A DNA stretch of 64,000 bases from contig LNFE01000076.1 of NCBI GenBank assembly GCA_001464575.1, positions 1-64,000 on the forward strand. Direction: 5' to 3'. The position numbers were made by a program, and so were the translations under genes. Of this stretch, positions 17,975 through 26,850 are shown in pieces; within the stretch, counting starts at the first letter, position 1, and the number at the start of each line of letters is the position of its first letter. The stretch is from Acidobacteria bacterium Ga0077553. GTDB taxonomy: Bacteria > Acidobacteriota > Terriglobia > Bryobacterales > Bryobacteraceae. The notes under the pieces were generated by a model. It was not told the origin of the DNA. It was given only the letters and a program-made list of their open reading frames with translations, and made no database searches.

Positions 17975-18589
17975 TTACTGCTCCACGCGGAAGACGTAGT
18001 CCGCCAACTCCTCGCCGCGCGCATCAGAGACCGTAGCCACATAGTCTCCCGGTGGCAGCAGCGGCACACGGGCCACCCCGCCCCGCAGCTCCCCCGCCGC
18101 TACCTGACCACCGTCCACTGCGCGAAGCTGCCAGCGAACCGCTTCCCGGTTGCCGAAGTCCACCGCCAACCCAGTCACCCCCGGCGCGATCCGAACCACT
18201 TGAGCCGCCTCGGACCCGCGCAACGTACCCGCCGTCAACGCCACGGCCATCACGTTTTCCCGCGCTGGCTGGAACCAGAACCACCCAGCGACTAGCAACG
18301 CAGCCACCGCCGCCGCCCAGCGCCACCACTCGACGCCGCGGCGCAACCGCTTCCGCAGCGCCCGCGCGAAGGGCTCCCGTCGCACCAGGTCTCGCCGCGC
18401 CGCTCGGTAGCTTTCCCAAGCCTTGCGCTCCTCCGCCGTCAGCCGCCCGGCCACGTACTGATCAAGCAGCTCCTCCTCTTCGGCTTCCACCAACTCCAGA
18501 AACTCCGCCTCCGCAAACAGGCGCGCCTCAACGGCCTCCCGCTCCCGCTCGTCTAACTGTCCGAGTAAGTACCGTCGAATTTCGCTCAC
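17975..18589 (-). CDS. Putative membrane-anchored anti-sigma factor (partner of the ECF gene)
   Basis: A 204-residue protein. The cytoplasmic N-terminal part (1-86) is highly charged and helical (YLLGQLDERERE...LDQYVAGRLTAEERKAW), like anti-sigma domains but without the HxxxCxxC zinc motif. One membrane helix spans about 88-106 (WWRWAAAVAALLVAGWFWF). The remaining 98 residues form a beta-rich periplasmic domain ('LLPPGDYVATVSD'). The GTG at 18589 follows the sigma gene stop directly, as expected for a co-translated sigma/anti-sigma pair. The upstream TPR-CHAT protease makes regulated cleavage an attractive hypothesis. Confidence 0.7.
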   Translation of the reverse strand: MSEIRRYLLGQLDEREREAVEARLFAEAEFLELVEAEEEELLDQYVAGRLTAEERKAWESYRAARRDLVRREPFARALRKRLRRGVEWWRWAAAVAALLVAGWFWFQPARENVMAVALTAGTLRGSEAAQVVRIAPGVTGLAVDFGNREAVRWQLRAVDGGQVAAGELRGGVARVPLLPPGDYVATVSDARGEELADYVFRVEQ

Positions 18590-18590
18590 T

Positions 18591-19190
18591 CTATTCCATG
18601 GCCCCCGCGTCCGTTTCGTTACCAGCCAGGCACGCCCGCACACACGCTTCCAACTTGCCCCGTACCCGATGCATCCGCACCCGCAAGGCGTTGGCATCAA
18701 TTCCCAACTCGGCGGCCAACGCAGCCCGCGCCCGAATCTTCTCGCCCCCTTCGCCGGTATAGAACCGCTCCACCCAGCTCCGGCTCGCCGGCGCCAGACG
18801 GTCTAAACAACGCTCCAGGCAATCGAGCGCCGCCTGCGGCTCCGCCCTCTCCGGGGCCGCCAGCCGACGCCCATCCAGCTCCACTACCTTCGGCTTTTTC
18901 CACCCCTCCCGCACGACGTTCCGCGCAATGCCCAGCACAAAGCTCTCGACGGTCGTTACCGCCACGCCCTCCGCCAGCCGCCGGGCCGCGCGGTCCAGTG
19001 TCTCATCGGCGGCCTCCTCGGCTCCCGGGTGCCGCTGCGCGCCGAAGTAGACCAGCAAGCGCCGCCGTAACTGCTCGTAGCGCTCTCCGGCGTTCTCTCC
19101 CAACACGGCCAAAAAGCCGGCAAAACTCTCCGGGGTCAGAGGAACTCCCCCTGCACCACGAACCCCGCCCAATAGAACGGATGCGCCCAC
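18591..19190 (-). CDS. ECF-type RNA polymerase sigma factor
   Basis: About 180-200 residues. Region 2 is 'RRRLLVYFGAQRHPGAEEAADETLDRAARRL' (split in reading: DETLDRAARR is the typical core) followed by 'ESFVLGIARNVVREGWKK'. Region 4 is 'DRLAPASRSWVERFY' and 'LAAELGIDANALRVRMHRVRGKLEACV', the helix-turn-helix for the -35 element. The start is uncertain because no ATG is in place: GTG at 19190, TTG at 19172 or CTG at 19139 could serve. The last would give a CTGA overlap with the CHAT stop. The gene lies directly between the CHAT protease and the anti-sigma gene. Confidence 0.8.
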   Translation of the reverse strand: MGASVLLGGVRGAGGVPLTPESFAGFLAVLGENAGERYEQLRRRLLVYFGAQRHPGAEEAADETLDRAARRLAEGVAVTTVESFVLGIARNVVREGWKKPKVVELDGRRLAAPERAEPQAALDCLERCLDRLAPASRSWVERFYTGEGGEKIRARAALAAELGIDANALRVRMHRVRGKLEACVRACLAGNETDAGAME

Positions 19191-21157
19191 CGGCGGCTCG
19201 CCGCCAGCCGCCGCTGCGCCTCCCGCAACGCCTCGGCCGCGGGCCGCTTGGCTACAAACATTTCTGTGTAGAAATGTTTCATCAGCTCCGCCGTGGCCCG
19301 GTCGTCCACCTTCCATAAACTCGCGACCACTCGCTTGACGCCAGCCTGTTGAAAGGCCCGCGTCAGGCTCATCAGCCCCTCGCGTTTCATCTCCCTGCCC
19401 AGCGCGGTCTGGCAGGCGCTCAGCACCGCCAACTCCGCCCCCAGCTTCATGCCATAGACATCGCGCAGCCGCAGGCTGCCGCCGCTCAACACAATCTCGG
19501 TCCGTTCCGGCCGATCGGTATCGAGCACGGAGTGCGCGGCGAAGTGCATCACGGCGGCCGGATTTTGCCGCACGGCATCGGGCGTGGCAGCCGCCCCCAT
19601 GGCGGCCAACCGCTCCCCCGCCGGCACCAGCGCCAGCACCTGCTCGGCCTCCATCCGCGCAAACGCCAGCCGCGCCAACTGCGGCGCCGCCGGGTCCGCA
19701 AATACAGCCAATCGCTTACCCACGAATCCCGGCGCCCCCCGTTGCGCCGCCACCGCCGATGCCGATGGCGCCAGCGTCACGGCCGCGCCCGTCAGGTCCG
19801 CAAACGGAAGGTACTGCAACGCGCCGTCGGCCACCACCAGCAATCTCTTCGCAGAGACACCCGGCAGCAACGCCTTAGCCAACGCCGCGGCATCCGGCCG
19901 CGCCGAGCCGGCCGTGCGATACCCGGCGTAGGCCTGCCGCGCCATCGCCTCGAGCGTGCCCCGCCCCGGCAATAGCCGATGTTGCACGGCCCCCTTGGTC
20001 ACGATAAACAGATGGCTCCGCTCCTGCCCCAGGGAATACTCCACTAGGGTCGTTTCCGCGTCCAGCACGTCACGCTGCACCTGCTCCGCGGTCAACGTCG
20101 CCCGCTCTGGCCCGCCCTTCACCCCGGCTTCCGATAGCGCCTCCACAATCGCCCGTGCTCGCGCCCGTTCGCTGATGGCAAAGGCACGCCGCGGGTCGCC
20201 CTTATCCAGTTCCAGGTACACCTCAATCAGAAACTCATACCGGTTCTGCACATACCCGATATAAGTCGCCCGCAGGTCCTGATCCGATAACTTCTGCCGC
20301 AAGCCCTCGGCCAGCGTCACCGCCGCCAACATCTCCCGGGCCGCCGCCTCCAGGTTCCCCGCCCGCCGTTCCAACATCGCCAGCGTCTGCCGCGCAAACG
20401 CCTCGCCGCCCCGATACTTCGCCTCGCTGAACAGCGCAATCGACCGCTGTAACTCCTCCCGCGCCGGGGCCACCGCGCCCTGCCCGAGTAACTTCGTCCC
20501 TAACTTCACCCGCGTCGACGCCTCCCCGCGGATGTCCTTCATCTCCTGCCGGATCGCCAACGCCGCGGCCAGATCCTCCTGCCCCATCTGCGGGTCCAGC
20601 ATGGCGCGGGAGCTCAGCGCGTCGGCCTCGGTCCTCCGATCCCCGGCGGCGCGGGCCAGTTGCAGCGCTTCGTCCAGCAGCAGCCGCGCCTTGGCCGTCT
20701 CCCGTTGGTAGCGCCGCATCTCGCCGAGGCCGAATACGGTCAACGCCAGCGCCCCGGGCTTCGCCGTCCCCCGCTGCATCGCCAGCGCCCGTTCGAGATA
20801 GGCAAACGCCTTGGCGTTCTCGTTCAGGTTGAAATACAGCACCCCGACATCGCGGATCGTCTTGGCTTCGAGGTCGCGCAGCTGCGCCTTCCGCAGTACC
20901 GCCAATGCCTGTTCGTAGAACGCCAGCGCCTTCTGCCGTTCGCCAATGCCTTCGTGAATGTAGGCCAGCAGCCGCAGATTCAGCGCCTGTTCGGCCGGTT
21001 TGCCCAGTTGCCGGTGCATGGCCAACGACTGCCGCACCGCGGCAATGCCGTCCTCCGCCTGGCCCTTTTCATAGAGTTGCAACGCTTCGTTGTGCAACAT
21101 CTCGGCGCGTTCGGCATCTTGCCACCAGAACAGCGCGAGAAAGATCCAGACGGCCAT
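19136..21157 (-). CDS. TPR-CHAT protease-like protein with N-terminal signal sequence
   Basis: A 673-residue protein. A short hydrophobic start (MAVWIFLALFWWQ) suggests export or membrane anchoring. Residues about 20-330 are TPR repeats ('GERQKALAFYEQALAVLRK' and similar). The CHAT (caspase-like) domain occupies about 350-673 with both catalytic residues in place: His in 'MHFAAHSVLD' (near H542) and Cys in 'LSACQTALG' (near C582), followed by 'VVASLWKVDD'. CHAT domains are cysteine peptidases of the separase/caspase clan. The stop overlaps the ECF sigma reading frame, and a membrane anti-sigma gene follows. Protease and target may therefore be encoded side by side; the cleavage target is not shown by the sequence. 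Confidence 0.87.
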   Translation of the reverse strand: MAVWIFLALFWWQDAERAEMLHNEALQLYEKGQAEDGIAAVRQSLAMHRQLGKPAEQALNLRLLAYIHEGIGERQKALAFYEQALAVLRKAQLRDLEAKTIRDVGVLYFNLNENAKAFAYLERALAMQRGTAKPGALALTVFGLGEMRRYQRETAKARLLLDEALQLARAAGDRRTEADALSSRAMLDPQMGQEDLAAALAIRQEMKDIRGEASTRVKLGTKLLGQGAVAPAREELQRSIALFSEAKYRGGEAFARQTLAMLERRAGNLEAAAREMLAAVTLAEGLRQKLSDQDLRATYIGYVQNRYEFLIEVYLELDKGDPRRAFAISERARARAIVEALSEAGVKGGPERATLTAEQVQRDVLDAETTLVEYSLGQERSHLFIVTKGAVQHRLLPGRGTLEAMARQAYAGYRTAGSARPDAAALAKALLPGVSAKRLLVVADGALQYLPFADLTGAAVTLAPSASAVAAQRGAPGFVGKRLAVFADPAAPQLARLAFARMEAEQVLALVPAGERLAAMGAAATPDAVRQNPAAVMHFAAHSVLDTDRPERTEIVLSGGSLRLRDVYGMKLGAELAVLSACQTALGREMKREGLMSLTRAFQQAGVKRVVASLWKVDDRATAELMKHFYTEMFVAKRPAAEALREAQRRLAASRRWAHPFYWAGFVVQGEFL

Positions 21158-21175
21158 CCGTGCATCGTAGCGCCC

Positions 21176-21973
21176 CTACTGCCGCAGAAACAACATCCCG
21201 TTCAGTTTCAGCCCGTCCCGTGTGTGCGGCTCCATGGCGAAAATCTGCCGCCCCACCCCGTCGATGTCGGCCACCAGCGAGTTGCCAAAGATCCGGTAGG
21301 TGCCGGTGGCCGTATTGCTGGCCCCCACGCTGCCGCCGCCGTACACCTGCGAGCTGGTGTCAAAGTAGTTCTGCTGCGTCGACTGAAAGCGGTTCCCTGG
21401 CAGGAACACCACCGTCCAGTTGCTCGAGTAACTCGAAGAGTCCCGCACGCCGGTGCGCGTGCTCTTATAGTTACTCAACTCCCACCGGCCCAGCACCTGC
21501 TGCTCGGCGGCCGTGTTCCGCGGCGGAGCCTGAAAGCGCGCGCTCTGCAGCATCGCCCGGCCCCGGCCCTGCAGTTCGGCCAGCCGCTCCGGCCGTCCCA
21601 CCGCCATCACGGCGAAGTAGACCTCTCCTTGCAACTGCATGCCGTTCCAGGCCACAAACATGCCGTTGGCGTATTCCTGCTCGGCGTTCGCGCCGGAAAA
21701 CGTAGGCCCGGCCGTCACCCGCAAACCCGGCAGGATGGTATTGGAAATCCCCACCGCCTGCTGCGCCAGCTCCTGAATTGACCGCGCGGCCGATATCCCC
21801 GAACCCACCAGAATCCGCTCCGCCGCGCCGTCCACCGGCTCCACCACCGTCATCAGCGGCGAGTATCGCGCCCGCCAGCCCTCCGGCACCGGAAACCGGT
21901 ACGACCCATCCGGCGCGGCAAACTCGCCGGCCAACAGCGGCAGCGTTGATAACAGCATGGCAATCATCCTCAT
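21176..21973 (-). CDS. Secreted protein of unknown function, first gene of the CHAT/sigma operon
   Basis: A 265-residue protein with a signal peptide (MRMIAMLLSTLPLLAG). The first half resembles small PsbP/DUF1795-type domains (PEGWRARYSPLMTVVEP, ending before 'AMLQSARF'). The second half is a beta-barrel-like domain starting 'LGRWELSNYKS' with 'WTVVFLPGNRFQST' and 'GTYRIFGNSLVADI', a lipocalin-like pattern. The start at 21973 excludes an upstream frame crossing the palindrome. Only 18 bases separate its stop from the CHAT start, so the four genes probably form one transcript. The function is not recognised. Confidence 0.6.
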   Translation of the reverse strand: MRMIAMLLSTLPLLAGEFAAPDGSYRFPVPEGWRARYSPLMTVVEPVDGAAERILVGSGISAARSIQELAQQAVGISNTILPGLRVTAGPTFSGANAEQEYANGMFVAWNGMQLQGEVYFAVMAVGRPERLAELQGRGRAMLQSARFQAPPRNTAAEQQVLGRWELSNYKSTRTGVRDSSSYSSNWTVVFLPGNRFQSTQQNYFDTSSQVYGGGSVGASNTATGTYRIFGNSLVADIDGVGRQIFAMEPHTRDGLKLNGMLFLRQ

Positions 21974-21993
21974 ACCCTGGAATGGCCCACCGC

Positions 21994-22027
21994 CGAAAAA
22001 CATTACCATTACCAGTAATGTTTTTCG
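21994..22027. promoter_or_regulatory. Perfect 13-bp inverted repeat between divergent genes
   Basis: CGAAAAACATTAC at 21994-22006 is repeated in inverse at 22015-22027 with an 8-base loop; the centre also repeats CATTAC. It lies in the 75-base gap between the start codons of the CHAT/sigma operon (21973) and the SBBP gene (22049), so an operator acting on both is the simplest reading. A terminator would make little sense between two starts. Confidence 0.5.
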
Positions 22028-22048
22028 CTCTGCCCCCATTCCTCACGA

Positions 22049-24865
22049 ATGCTTCATCGCGCCAACCTCATCGTGCTCGCCCTTGTGGCCTGCCTGTTCC
22101 TGTCGAGCAACACCTGCCAATACACCTTCGGTCAGCAGGCCCTGCTCATCCAAGCCATTAGCGAGTGCATGCAACTCCCCTTGAGTCCCTCGCCGCCTTC
22201 CCCGTACCCCTACTTCCTCGGGGGCTCCGGCCGCTTTGAAGCCAACCACGGCCAGGCGAACGACCGGTATCCCCTTCTCGGCCGCGGCCCCGGCTACTTC
22301 CTCTATCTCAACGCCCACGAGACCATCCTCGATCTTCGTCCCGCCCAACGCGTCATCCGTCTCACCCTCGATGGCGCCGCCGCCGGCGCCCCGCTGCTCG
22401 AGCCCGAAGGAGAAGTCAACTACTTCCTCGGCGCCGACCCCACCCGCTGGCTCTCGCACATCCCCACCTACCGCGAGGTCGGATACCGCGGCGTCTATCC
22501 GGGCGTCGACCTCGTTTACTACCGTAAGGACAGCCATCTCGAACACGACTTCCGCCTCGCCCCCGGCGCCGACGCCACCCGCATCCGCTGGCGCTTCTCC
22601 GGTGTTGACCGCGTCACCCCCGACGGCGAAGGCCTGCTTCTCGTCGCCGGCGCCGCCCGCATGCGTTGGCGCACTCCCCTTGCCCAGCAGGGTGCCCGCC
22701 GCATCCCGGTCCGCTATCAGCTCCACCCCGATGGCACCGTCGGCTTCGCCCTCGGCACCTATGACCGCGCGCAGCCCCTCGTCATCGACCCAGTCATGGA
22801 ATACCTCACCTACCTCGGCCAGCGCGGCGGCGAACTCGCCGGCCGCAGTACAGTGGACCCCCAAGGCAACATCATCCTCACCGGCGCCACCACGGATCCC
22901 GTCTACCCCGTCACCCCCGGCGCCCCGCTCACCAACCCGCAGGGCTTTGCCCCAGCGAACATCCTGATCTCGAAGTTTGACCCCACCGGCACCCGCCTGC
23001 TCGCCTCCACCTATATCGGCGGCGGCAACGCGGAAATGGCCGCCGCCGTGGCGACCGACGCTGCCGGCAACCTCTACGTTACCGGCGCCACGAATAGCCC
23101 CGACTGGCCCACCACGGCCAACGCCTTCCAGCGCCGCCCCGCCACCATGGAGGCCGGCAAAACCGATCCCGGCAACTGCTTCGTCGTCAAGCTCAACCCG
23201 GCCGCCTCCGCGCTGCTCTACTCCACCTTCCTCAGCGGCAACCAAACGGACGGCTGCATCGCCCTCGCCGTCGACGCCGCAGGCCACGCCTACGTCACCG
23301 GCGGATCCGATTCCCCCAACTTCCCCACCAGCCCCGGAGCCTATCAAGCGCGCCCTCGCCTCGGCAGCGCCGACATCCGCTACGACGTCTTCGTCACCAA
23401 GCTCTCCCCCGACGGAAGCACGCTCGCCTACTCCACCTTCGTCGGGGGCTCGGGCTCAGAAACCGGCCACGGCATCGCGATCGACGCCGCGGGCCACGCT
23501 TACGTCACCGGCGTCACCAATAGCCCAAACTTCCCCACCACCGCCGGCGCCCTCCGCGCTACCCCAGCCGGCTCCGGCGGCAGTCCGCTCTTCTATCCCA
23601 TCGGCGATGCCTTCGCCATCAAACTCAACCCCACCGGATCGGAACTGCTTTATAGCACTTACCTCGGCGGCGCTCGCGACGATTCCGGCTTCGCCATCGC
23701 CGTCGACCCCTCCGGCAGCGCCTACATTGCCGGCAATACGCTCTCGCGCGATTTTCCCACCACTACCGGCGCCCTGCAGCGCGATTGGCGCGGCGAAGGC
23801 GGGAACGCCGGCCTGCCTGCGGGCGACGCCTTTGTGGCCAAGCTCAATCCGGCCGGCACGGCCCTAGTCTACAGCACCCTCCTCGGCGGCGCCCGCGACG
23901 ACCGCGCCGTATCCCTCGCTCTCGGCGCCGGCAATACTCTCCACATCGTCGGTCACACGCTGTCTACCGATTTCCCCGTCTCCGCCGACGCGGCCCAAGC
24001 CACCCAGCGCAGCACGAACCTCACCGCCCCGCTCCAAACCGGCGACGGCTTCTATGCCCATCTCAACGCGGAGGGCAATCGAGTGCTCTATAGCACGTAC
24101 CTCGGCGGCGCCGGCAACGATTGGCTCTCCGGCGTAGCCGTCACCCCGTCCGGCGCAGTGGTCGTCACCGGAAACACGGCCTCGGAGAACTTGACCGTCT
24201 CCGCAAACGCCTTCCAGCGAACCTACTTCGGCGCCGGCGCTCAATGGGAGCCCGCGGGGGATCTCCTCATCGCCCGCTTCGTCACCCCGCCCGCCATCGC
24301 CTATGCCAACGCCGCCAGCTATGCCACCGGCGCCGTCGCCCCGCGGCTTATTACCACGCTGGTCGGCACCGGCCTCACCCCCCAGTCCCGCTTCGTCTTC
24401 GATGGCGTCCCTGCCGAAGTGCTCTATAGCACTCCCACGCAAGCCGCCGTCGTCGTCCCGGCCGGGGTGCGCAACCCCACCACGCTGATCGTCGATAACC
24501 AGCCGCCCGTGGTCATCCCCGTCGTCCCGGCCCAACCCGCGCTCTTCACGGCCAACGCCTCCGGCTCCGGCCCCGGCGCCATCCTGAACCAGGATGCCTC
24601 GCTGAACACGGCCACTAACGCCGCCCGCCCCGGCGACATCGTCGTCCTCTATGGCACCGGCGACGGCCCCGGCCCCGTGCAAGCCACCGTAGCCGGACGC
24701 CCCGCGGAGGTCCTCTACGCCGGTCCCTCCGCCGGCCTGACTATCGGCCTCGTCCAGGTGAATATCCGCGTTCCGGCCGAAACGCCGCCCGGCGCCCAAC
24801 CCGTCACGATTCGGGTGGGCGCCGCCAGCAGCCAACCGGGCGTTACCGTGGCGATCCGGGAGTGA
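22049..24865 (+). CDS. Secreted SBBP beta-propeller protein with Solibacter C-terminal domain
   Basis: A 938-residue exported protein. The signal peptide is 'HRANLIVLALVACLFLSS'. Residues about 50-260 form an N-terminal domain (FEANHGQANDRYPL...GVDLVYYRKDSHLEHDF) found ahead of SBBP propellers. Repeats follow at roughly 70-85 residue spacing, each with 'LxYSTYLGG' and 'DAAGHAYVTGxTxSxNFPTT' (seven or so, about 260-750). The end is a TIGR03437-like domain ('AYANAASYATGAVAPRL', 'VLYGTGDGP', 'VNIRVPAETPPGAQPVTI'). It is probably a cell-surface or secreted binding protein. It diverges from the CHAT/sigma operon across the palindrome and could be a target of that sigma factor. Confidence 0.88.
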   Translation: MLHRANLIVLALVACLFLSSNTCQYTFGQQALLIQAISECMQLPLSPSPPSPYPYFLGGSGRFEANHGQANDRYPLLGRGPGYFLYLNAHETILDLRPAQRVIRLTLDGAAAGAPLLEPEGEVNYFLGADPTRWLSHIPTYREVGYRGVYPGVDLVYYRKDSHLEHDFRLAPGADATRIRWRFSGVDRVTPDGEGLLLVAGAARMRWRTPLAQQGARRIPVRYQLHPDGTVGFALGTYDRAQPLVIDPVMEYLTYLGQRGGELAGRSTVDPQGNIILTGATTDPVYPVTPGAPLTNPQGFAPANILISKFDPTGTRLLASTYIGGGNAEMAAAVATDAAGNLYVTGATNSPDWPTTANAFQRRPATMEAGKTDPGNCFVVKLNPAASALLYSTFLSGNQTDGCIALAVDAAGHAYVTGGSDSPNFPTSPGAYQARPRLGSADIRYDVFVTKLSPDGSTLAYSTFVGGSGSETGHGIAIDAAGHAYVTGVTNSPNFPTTAGALRATPAGSGGSPLFYPIGDAFAIKLNPTGSELLYSTYLGGARDDSGFAIAVDPSGSAYIAGNTLSRDFPTTTGALQRDWRGEGGNAGLPAGDAFVAKLNPAGTALVYSTLLGGARDDRAVSLALGAGNTLHIVGHTLSTDFPVSADAAQATQRSTNLTAPLQTGDGFYAHLNAEGNRVLYSTYLGGAGNDWLSGVAVTPSGAVVVTGNTASENLTVSANAFQRTYFGAGAQWEPAGDLLIARFVTPPAIAYANAASYATGAVAPRLITTLVGTGLTPQSRFVFDGVPAEVLYSTPTQAAVVVPAGVRNPTTLIVDNQPPVVIPVVPAQPALFTANASGSGPGAILNQDASLNTATNAARPGDIVVLYGTGDGPGPVQATVAGRPAEVLYAGPSAGLTIGLVQVNIRVPAETPPGAQPVTIRVGAASSQPGVTVAIRE

Positions 24866-26774
24866 GCTTCCACTGCTCGTCGAAGAACCCGGCGGAAACG
24901 ACCTTGCCGGGATACTTGCCGTCGGCCGGGGTCGTCGAATCGATCACGGCCCAATCGGGCAGCTTCGAGATCTGCCGGGCGTTGTTCAAGTAGTCGAACT
25001 CACGGAACGTGAAGCCGGAGTTCACCACCACATACCGCGTCGGGTTCAGCGGATTCGGATAGACGAACGCCGGATAATGCGTCGCTGCGGAATACGCAGC
25101 CGCACCAACCTTCACCTGCTCGCCCGCCCATTGCACGGGCAGCCGGTCGGCCAGCTTCGCGAGCAGCGAGTTCGTCGCCGGCGTCCCCCAAACCACGATG
25201 TGGTGAGCGGCCAAATCGGCCTCGGTCACCTCGCTATCTTTCTTCACACGCGCCTCGCCACGGAACTGCCGCCGCCACTCTTTGATGGCCCGCGCCTGCT
25301 CCGCTTCGATCCGCTCGCTGCTCTTGCCGGATCCGGTGACGATCAGGAAGCTATCCATGAACGCATCGTCAATCGGCCCCTGCAGCCCGTGCACCTTCCG
25401 CAATCCGGTGGCGGACCCGGCCACCCATTGCCCGCCCTGCTTCACAAAGCTGACCTTCCAACTGCGGTCGCTGGCCGGGCCCGTCACGTCGATGCGCTTG
25501 CCGTCAATCGTCACGGCCGTCCGCCCCACCAGTTCCACCGGCGCGCCGCCCGGTCCGAACGCGAGCGTCAACCCGGTCACGCCCGCCGTCTTCACCTCCA
25601 CGCCCGCCCCGGCGATCATCGCGTCGACACTGCCCTTCTCCCAGTGCTGCGCCAAGCCATCCACCGTGACCCACTTCATCCGGTTGTAGCGCAGCGTATA
25701 CGTGACGAAACGAACCCGCCGCGGATAGGCCTCCCGACCCTGCGCCGCGATCGCGTCGATCTTCTGATTCAGCTCCTCCCGCGCCCCCGGATGATATCGG
25801 TGGCCCGTCTGCGGCCCGATCACGTGCGTCATCGGAATTCCTTCTTTCTCGAGATACTTCGCCATGAGATCGGCAGCCTGCTTCTGCCCGTCGATCTCGC
25901 CGCTATAGGCCACCAGCGGCACGTTGGTGAAGTTCGCCGCATAGTCCGTGGCATCGTACATCCGCCACAGCTTCTGCTCCCACACCGGCGGCATCTCCTT
26001 CAACTTCAGGAACTCGCGGCTCTCGCTAAATCCTGCGCCCGGCGCCACCGCCACCCACTGCCCCGCGTAGTGCGCGCCAATGTGCCACGCCGCGGCCCCG
26101 CCCATCGAAAAGCCGCGCATCACGATCCTGTTGTCATCAATCCGGTACTGCTTCTTCACCGCCTCCAGCGCCTCAAACAAATCGATCTCGCCGGCAAACT
26201 TGTTCGCGTTGCAGTAGCGGCCATAGAGGTGCAGCACGATGGCATCCCGCGGCGTAAATTCACCGGAGCGGCTCATGCGCTCCGATAAAAAGTTGACTTC
26301 GCTCAACTGCTCGGCCCGGCCGTGGAACCACGCGTCTAGCCGCCAACTGCGCGGCAACCGGGCGTCATAGGACGGCGGCACCACCAAGCCATAGGGCTGC
26401 ACGGAGCCGTCGATCTTCGAAACATACCCCCTCACCACCAAACCCGTCGCCCGGGTCCACGGCGCCTCGCCGTTCCGCAGCGCCTCGGCGCGGTTCACCC
26501 CTTCCGTCAGCAACGCCCGCGCCTTGGCCGGCTCATCCGGCCGGAAAAACTCGTTGTTTTCAAGCGCAAACCTAGCCGCATCCCGGAAGATGATCACGTC
26601 GGGCAGCAGGGCATGGTTACCGAGGCCAGCGATCAGCCCCGAGAGCCTTTCGATCCCGGCTTTCAACTCCTTCTGATCGGCTTCCGAGACAGCCACACCC
26701 GGCGGGGGGATCGGCCGGTCTTGCGCCCAAATCGTCGCGACCAGCAGGGAAAAGCAAAGGAACTTCATTTTCAT
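24843..26774 (-). CDS. Secreted alpha/beta-hydrolase (prolyl oligopeptidase-like esterase)
   Basis: A 643-residue protein with a signal peptide (MKMKFLCFSLLVATIWAQ). The hydrolase core has the nucleophile in 'MRGFSMGGAAAWHIG', an acid candidate in 'YSGEIDGQKQAA' and a His in 'GPQTGHRYHPGA'. A C-terminal domain of about 250 residues follows ('DAFMDSFLIVTGSGKS', 'HHIVVWGTPATN', 'PNPLNPTRYVVVNSG'), as in large acidobacterial and planctomycete esterases. The start at 26774 is set by the signal peptide. The stop overlaps the end of the SBBP gene by 23 bases. Confidence 0.82.
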   Translation of the reverse strand: MKMKFLCFSLLVATIWAQDRPIPPPGVAVSEADQKELKAGIERLSGLIAGLGNHALLPDVIIFRDAARFALENNEFFRPDEPAKARALLTEGVNRAEALRNGEAPWTRATGLVVRGYVSKIDGSVQPYGLVVPPSYDARLPRSWRLDAWFHGRAEQLSEVNFLSERMSRSGEFTPRDAIVLHLYGRYCNANKFAGEIDLFEALEAVKKQYRIDDNRIVMRGFSMGGAAAWHIGAHYAGQWVAVAPGAGFSESREFLKLKEMPPVWEQKLWRMYDATDYAANFTNVPLVAYSGEIDGQKQAADLMAKYLEKEGIPMTHVIGPQTGHRYHPGAREELNQKIDAIAAQGREAYPRRVRFVTYTLRYNRMKWVTVDGLAQHWEKGSVDAMIAGAGVEVKTAGVTGLTLAFGPGGAPVELVGRTAVTIDGKRIDVTGPASDRSWKVSFVKQGGQWVAGSATGLRKVHGLQGPIDDAFMDSFLIVTGSGKSSERIEAEQARAIKEWRRQFRGEARVKKDSEVTEADLAAHHIVVWGTPATNSLLAKLADRLPVQWAGEQVKVGAAAYSAATHYPAFVYPNPLNPTRYVVVNSGFTFREFDYLNNARQISKLPDWAVIDSTTPADGKYPGKVVSAGFFDEQWKLTPGSPR

Positions 26775-26850
26775 ATTCCCGGATAGCATATCCCAGAAAG
26801 TTTTCTTTTCGCGGTGAGCCGATTCGCCACCGCTTTTCGCGTCTCTGGAG

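Noticed and set aside
21994-22027. Palindrome as a rho-independent terminator
   Set aside because: It lies between two divergent start codons and its stem is AT-rich, so an operator is more plausible.
22043-23347. Long minus-strand frame opposite the SBBP gene
   Set aside because: It mirrors the repetitive GC-rich codons of the SBBP gene and shows no domain.
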